This document shows positions 63,322-64,000 of a DNA stretch of 64,000 nucleotides, one piece after another. Numbering within the stretch: the stretch's first letter is position 1; each line of letters starts with the position of its first letter. The notes below the pieces were generated by a model. That model was not told where the DNA came from. It saw only the letters and a list, made by a program, of their open reading frames with translations, and searched no databases. The translations under genes were made by a program, and so were the position numbers. This DNA is from Mediterraneibacter hominis (lineage in GTDB: Bacteria > Bacillota > Clostridia > Lachnospirales > Lachnospiraceae), in contig NZ_JACOPF010000002.1 in NCBI RefSeq assembly GCF_014287475.1, positions 248,001-312,000 on the forward strand, in the 5' to 3' direction.

Positions 63322-63418
63322 ATTTTACACCTTTTCATTTCATAGCTTTAAATCTACTCTTCATTTTACCTTATAATGAAAGCAAAGAAAAGGTTTTTTG
63401 TGTCAGAGAGAAATGAAG

Positions 63419-63447
63419 TTGAACAATCGGGGTGAATCGGTTATACT
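63419..63447 (+). promoter_or_regulatory. Sigma-A promoter of the HtrA-like gene
   Basis: TTGAAC (63419-63424), 17-bp spacer, TATACT (63442-63447), 24 bp before the start codon. The region is shared with the divergent mutS2 promoter. Confidence 0.7.
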
Positions 63448-63471
63448 ATTGACTGAAGGAGATTAGAGCCT

Positions 63472-64000
63472 ATGCCGTACGATGAAGACCCGAAACAGAG
63501 TCCGAAGGAGGGCTCTGGGAAAAAGGAAGAAGAACCTTTTTCTTTTTTGCAGGAAACAATCAAGCCGAAGCCTCTTAGCAGGGAAAAAATTTTGAGCCAG
63601 TTAGCCCGCATTGCCATATACGGGCTGATTTTTGGAGTTTTTGCCTGCTTTGGTTTTTTTGCGCTTAAACCATGGATAGGAAAACACTTTCAGGGAGATC
63701 CAAAGACCGTTACTATACCGGAGGATGAGGAAGCCAAAGAGAATGAAGAGGCAGAAGCAGGCGAAGAACAGGCAAACGCGACAGGACTTAGTGCGCTCAG
63801 TTATGAAGAAATGATGGAAAGCATGTACGAGACGGCTTCAGAGGCATATAAAGGGGTTGTTTCTGTGACGGCTTCTTCCAATACGGAAGACTGGGAGAGT
63901 ACAGCAACCGGACTTAGGACGAGTGTAACCGGTGTGATAGTGGCGGACAATGGGCAGGAGCTTCTGATACTTGCAGATAATGCGATCTGTGCAGATGCGC
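63472..64000 (+). CDS. HtrA/DegP-like membrane-anchored serine protease, N-terminal part
   Basis: 176 residues are visible before the right edge. A charged cytosolic tail (about 45 residues, PYDEDPKQSPKEGSGKKEEE) is followed by a membrane helix (LARIAIYGLIFGVFACFGFFAL), an acidic Glu/Ala linker and the start of a trypsin-like fold (EAYKGVVSVTASS; GVIVADNGQELLILA). Layout is that of Firmicute HtrA proteases with the catalytic domain outside. The catalytic triad and PDZ domain lie beyond the edge. AAGGAG is ten bases before the ATG. Confidence 0.78.
   Translation, partial: MPYDEDPKQSPKEGSGKKEEEPFSFLQETIKPKPLSREKILSQLARIAIYGLIFGVFACFGFFALKPWIGKHFQGDPKTVTIPEDEEAKENEEAEAGEEQANATGLSALSYEEMMESMYETASEAYKGVVSVTASSNTEDWESTATGLRTSVTGVIVADNGQELLILADNAICADA

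Noticed and set aside
1..64000. tRNA, rRNA, CRISPR arrays, insertion sequences and prophage genes
   Set aside because: Looked for T-loop motifs, regular short repeats, transposase and integrase motifs by eye; none found.

Overview
The window looks like a chromosomal segment of an anaerobic, low-to-moderate GC Firmicute, most likely of the Lachnospiraceae/Clostridia type. The reasons are strong AGGAGG-type ribosome binding sites, sigma-A promoters, a Gram-positive LexA (SOS) box, an rpsF-ssb-rpsR operon, gdpP-rplI-dnaB, a class B sortase, a 2[4Fe-4S] ferredoxin, oxygen-sensitive type Fe-S enzymes and a promoter resembling the sporulation sigma-K type. I saw no tRNA, rRNA, CRISPR array, phage gene or insertion sequence. 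A gene is cut at each edge: a PAS/GAF sensor on the left and an HtrA-like protease on the right.

Layout. 1-2772: a minus-strand cyclic-di-GMP module (HD-GYP, PilZ, PAS/GAF sensor). 3019-5582: an orphan KdpD N-terminal protein and a dihydropyrimidinase-type hydantoinase. 5766-9534: promoter, a folded leader and a giant MacB-like ABC protein whose outer domain holds three exact-length 64-residue repeats. 10027-11644: an SOS-controlled DinB with a small partner. 11735-16306: a phosphatase, a leucine-rich-repeat protein, a VWA/metallopeptidase-like protein and a MoxR ATPase. 16392-19189: LUD protein, sortase B, DUF951 and rpsF-ssb-rpsR. 19244-20537: two calcineurin-like phosphatases.

20761-29106: a MerR regulator with a 19-bp-spacer promoter downstream of it, a dehydrogenase, a FadR-type regulator, then a sugar-acid cluster (Gfo/Idh oxidoreductase, TIM-barrel isomerase, GntP permease, IlvD/Edd dehydratase) preceded by a perfect 23-bp palindrome. 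29381-33261: gdpP-rplI-dnaB. 33316-38476: a CUT1-type sugar (or glycerol-phosphate) ABC importer with a phosphoesterase. 38823-42944: a YheO/DauR-like regulator divergent from ridA, an NhaC-type carrier and a CyuA/UPF0597 enzyme, with a G10 tract at the probable transcription start. 43014-47449: a MerR-like protein, a Cys-rich coat-like protein, a coiled-coil protein, ferredoxin and an orphan sugar-binding lipoprotein.

47573-58697 is the most unusual part: a FadR-type regulator, a candidate structured RNA, a DapA-family lyase, three PdhR-like operators, then one long operon encoding a solute-binding-protein fold without signal peptide, two tandem CaiB/BaiF CoA-transferases, a MaoC hydratase, a permease, a lone hydantoinase/oxoprolinase A subunit, a protein with an HExxH motif and a DeoR sensor domain without its DNA-binding part. 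It reads as an acid-import, CoA-activation and hydration pathway whose substrate I cannot name. 58787-63321 holds a two-component system and mutS2.

A 60-nt sequence occurs twice (29166-29225 plus, 48397-48456 minus; 54/60 identical); the second copy forms the 3' part of a roughly 165-nt potential RNA closed by a 12-bp stem and ending in six T.
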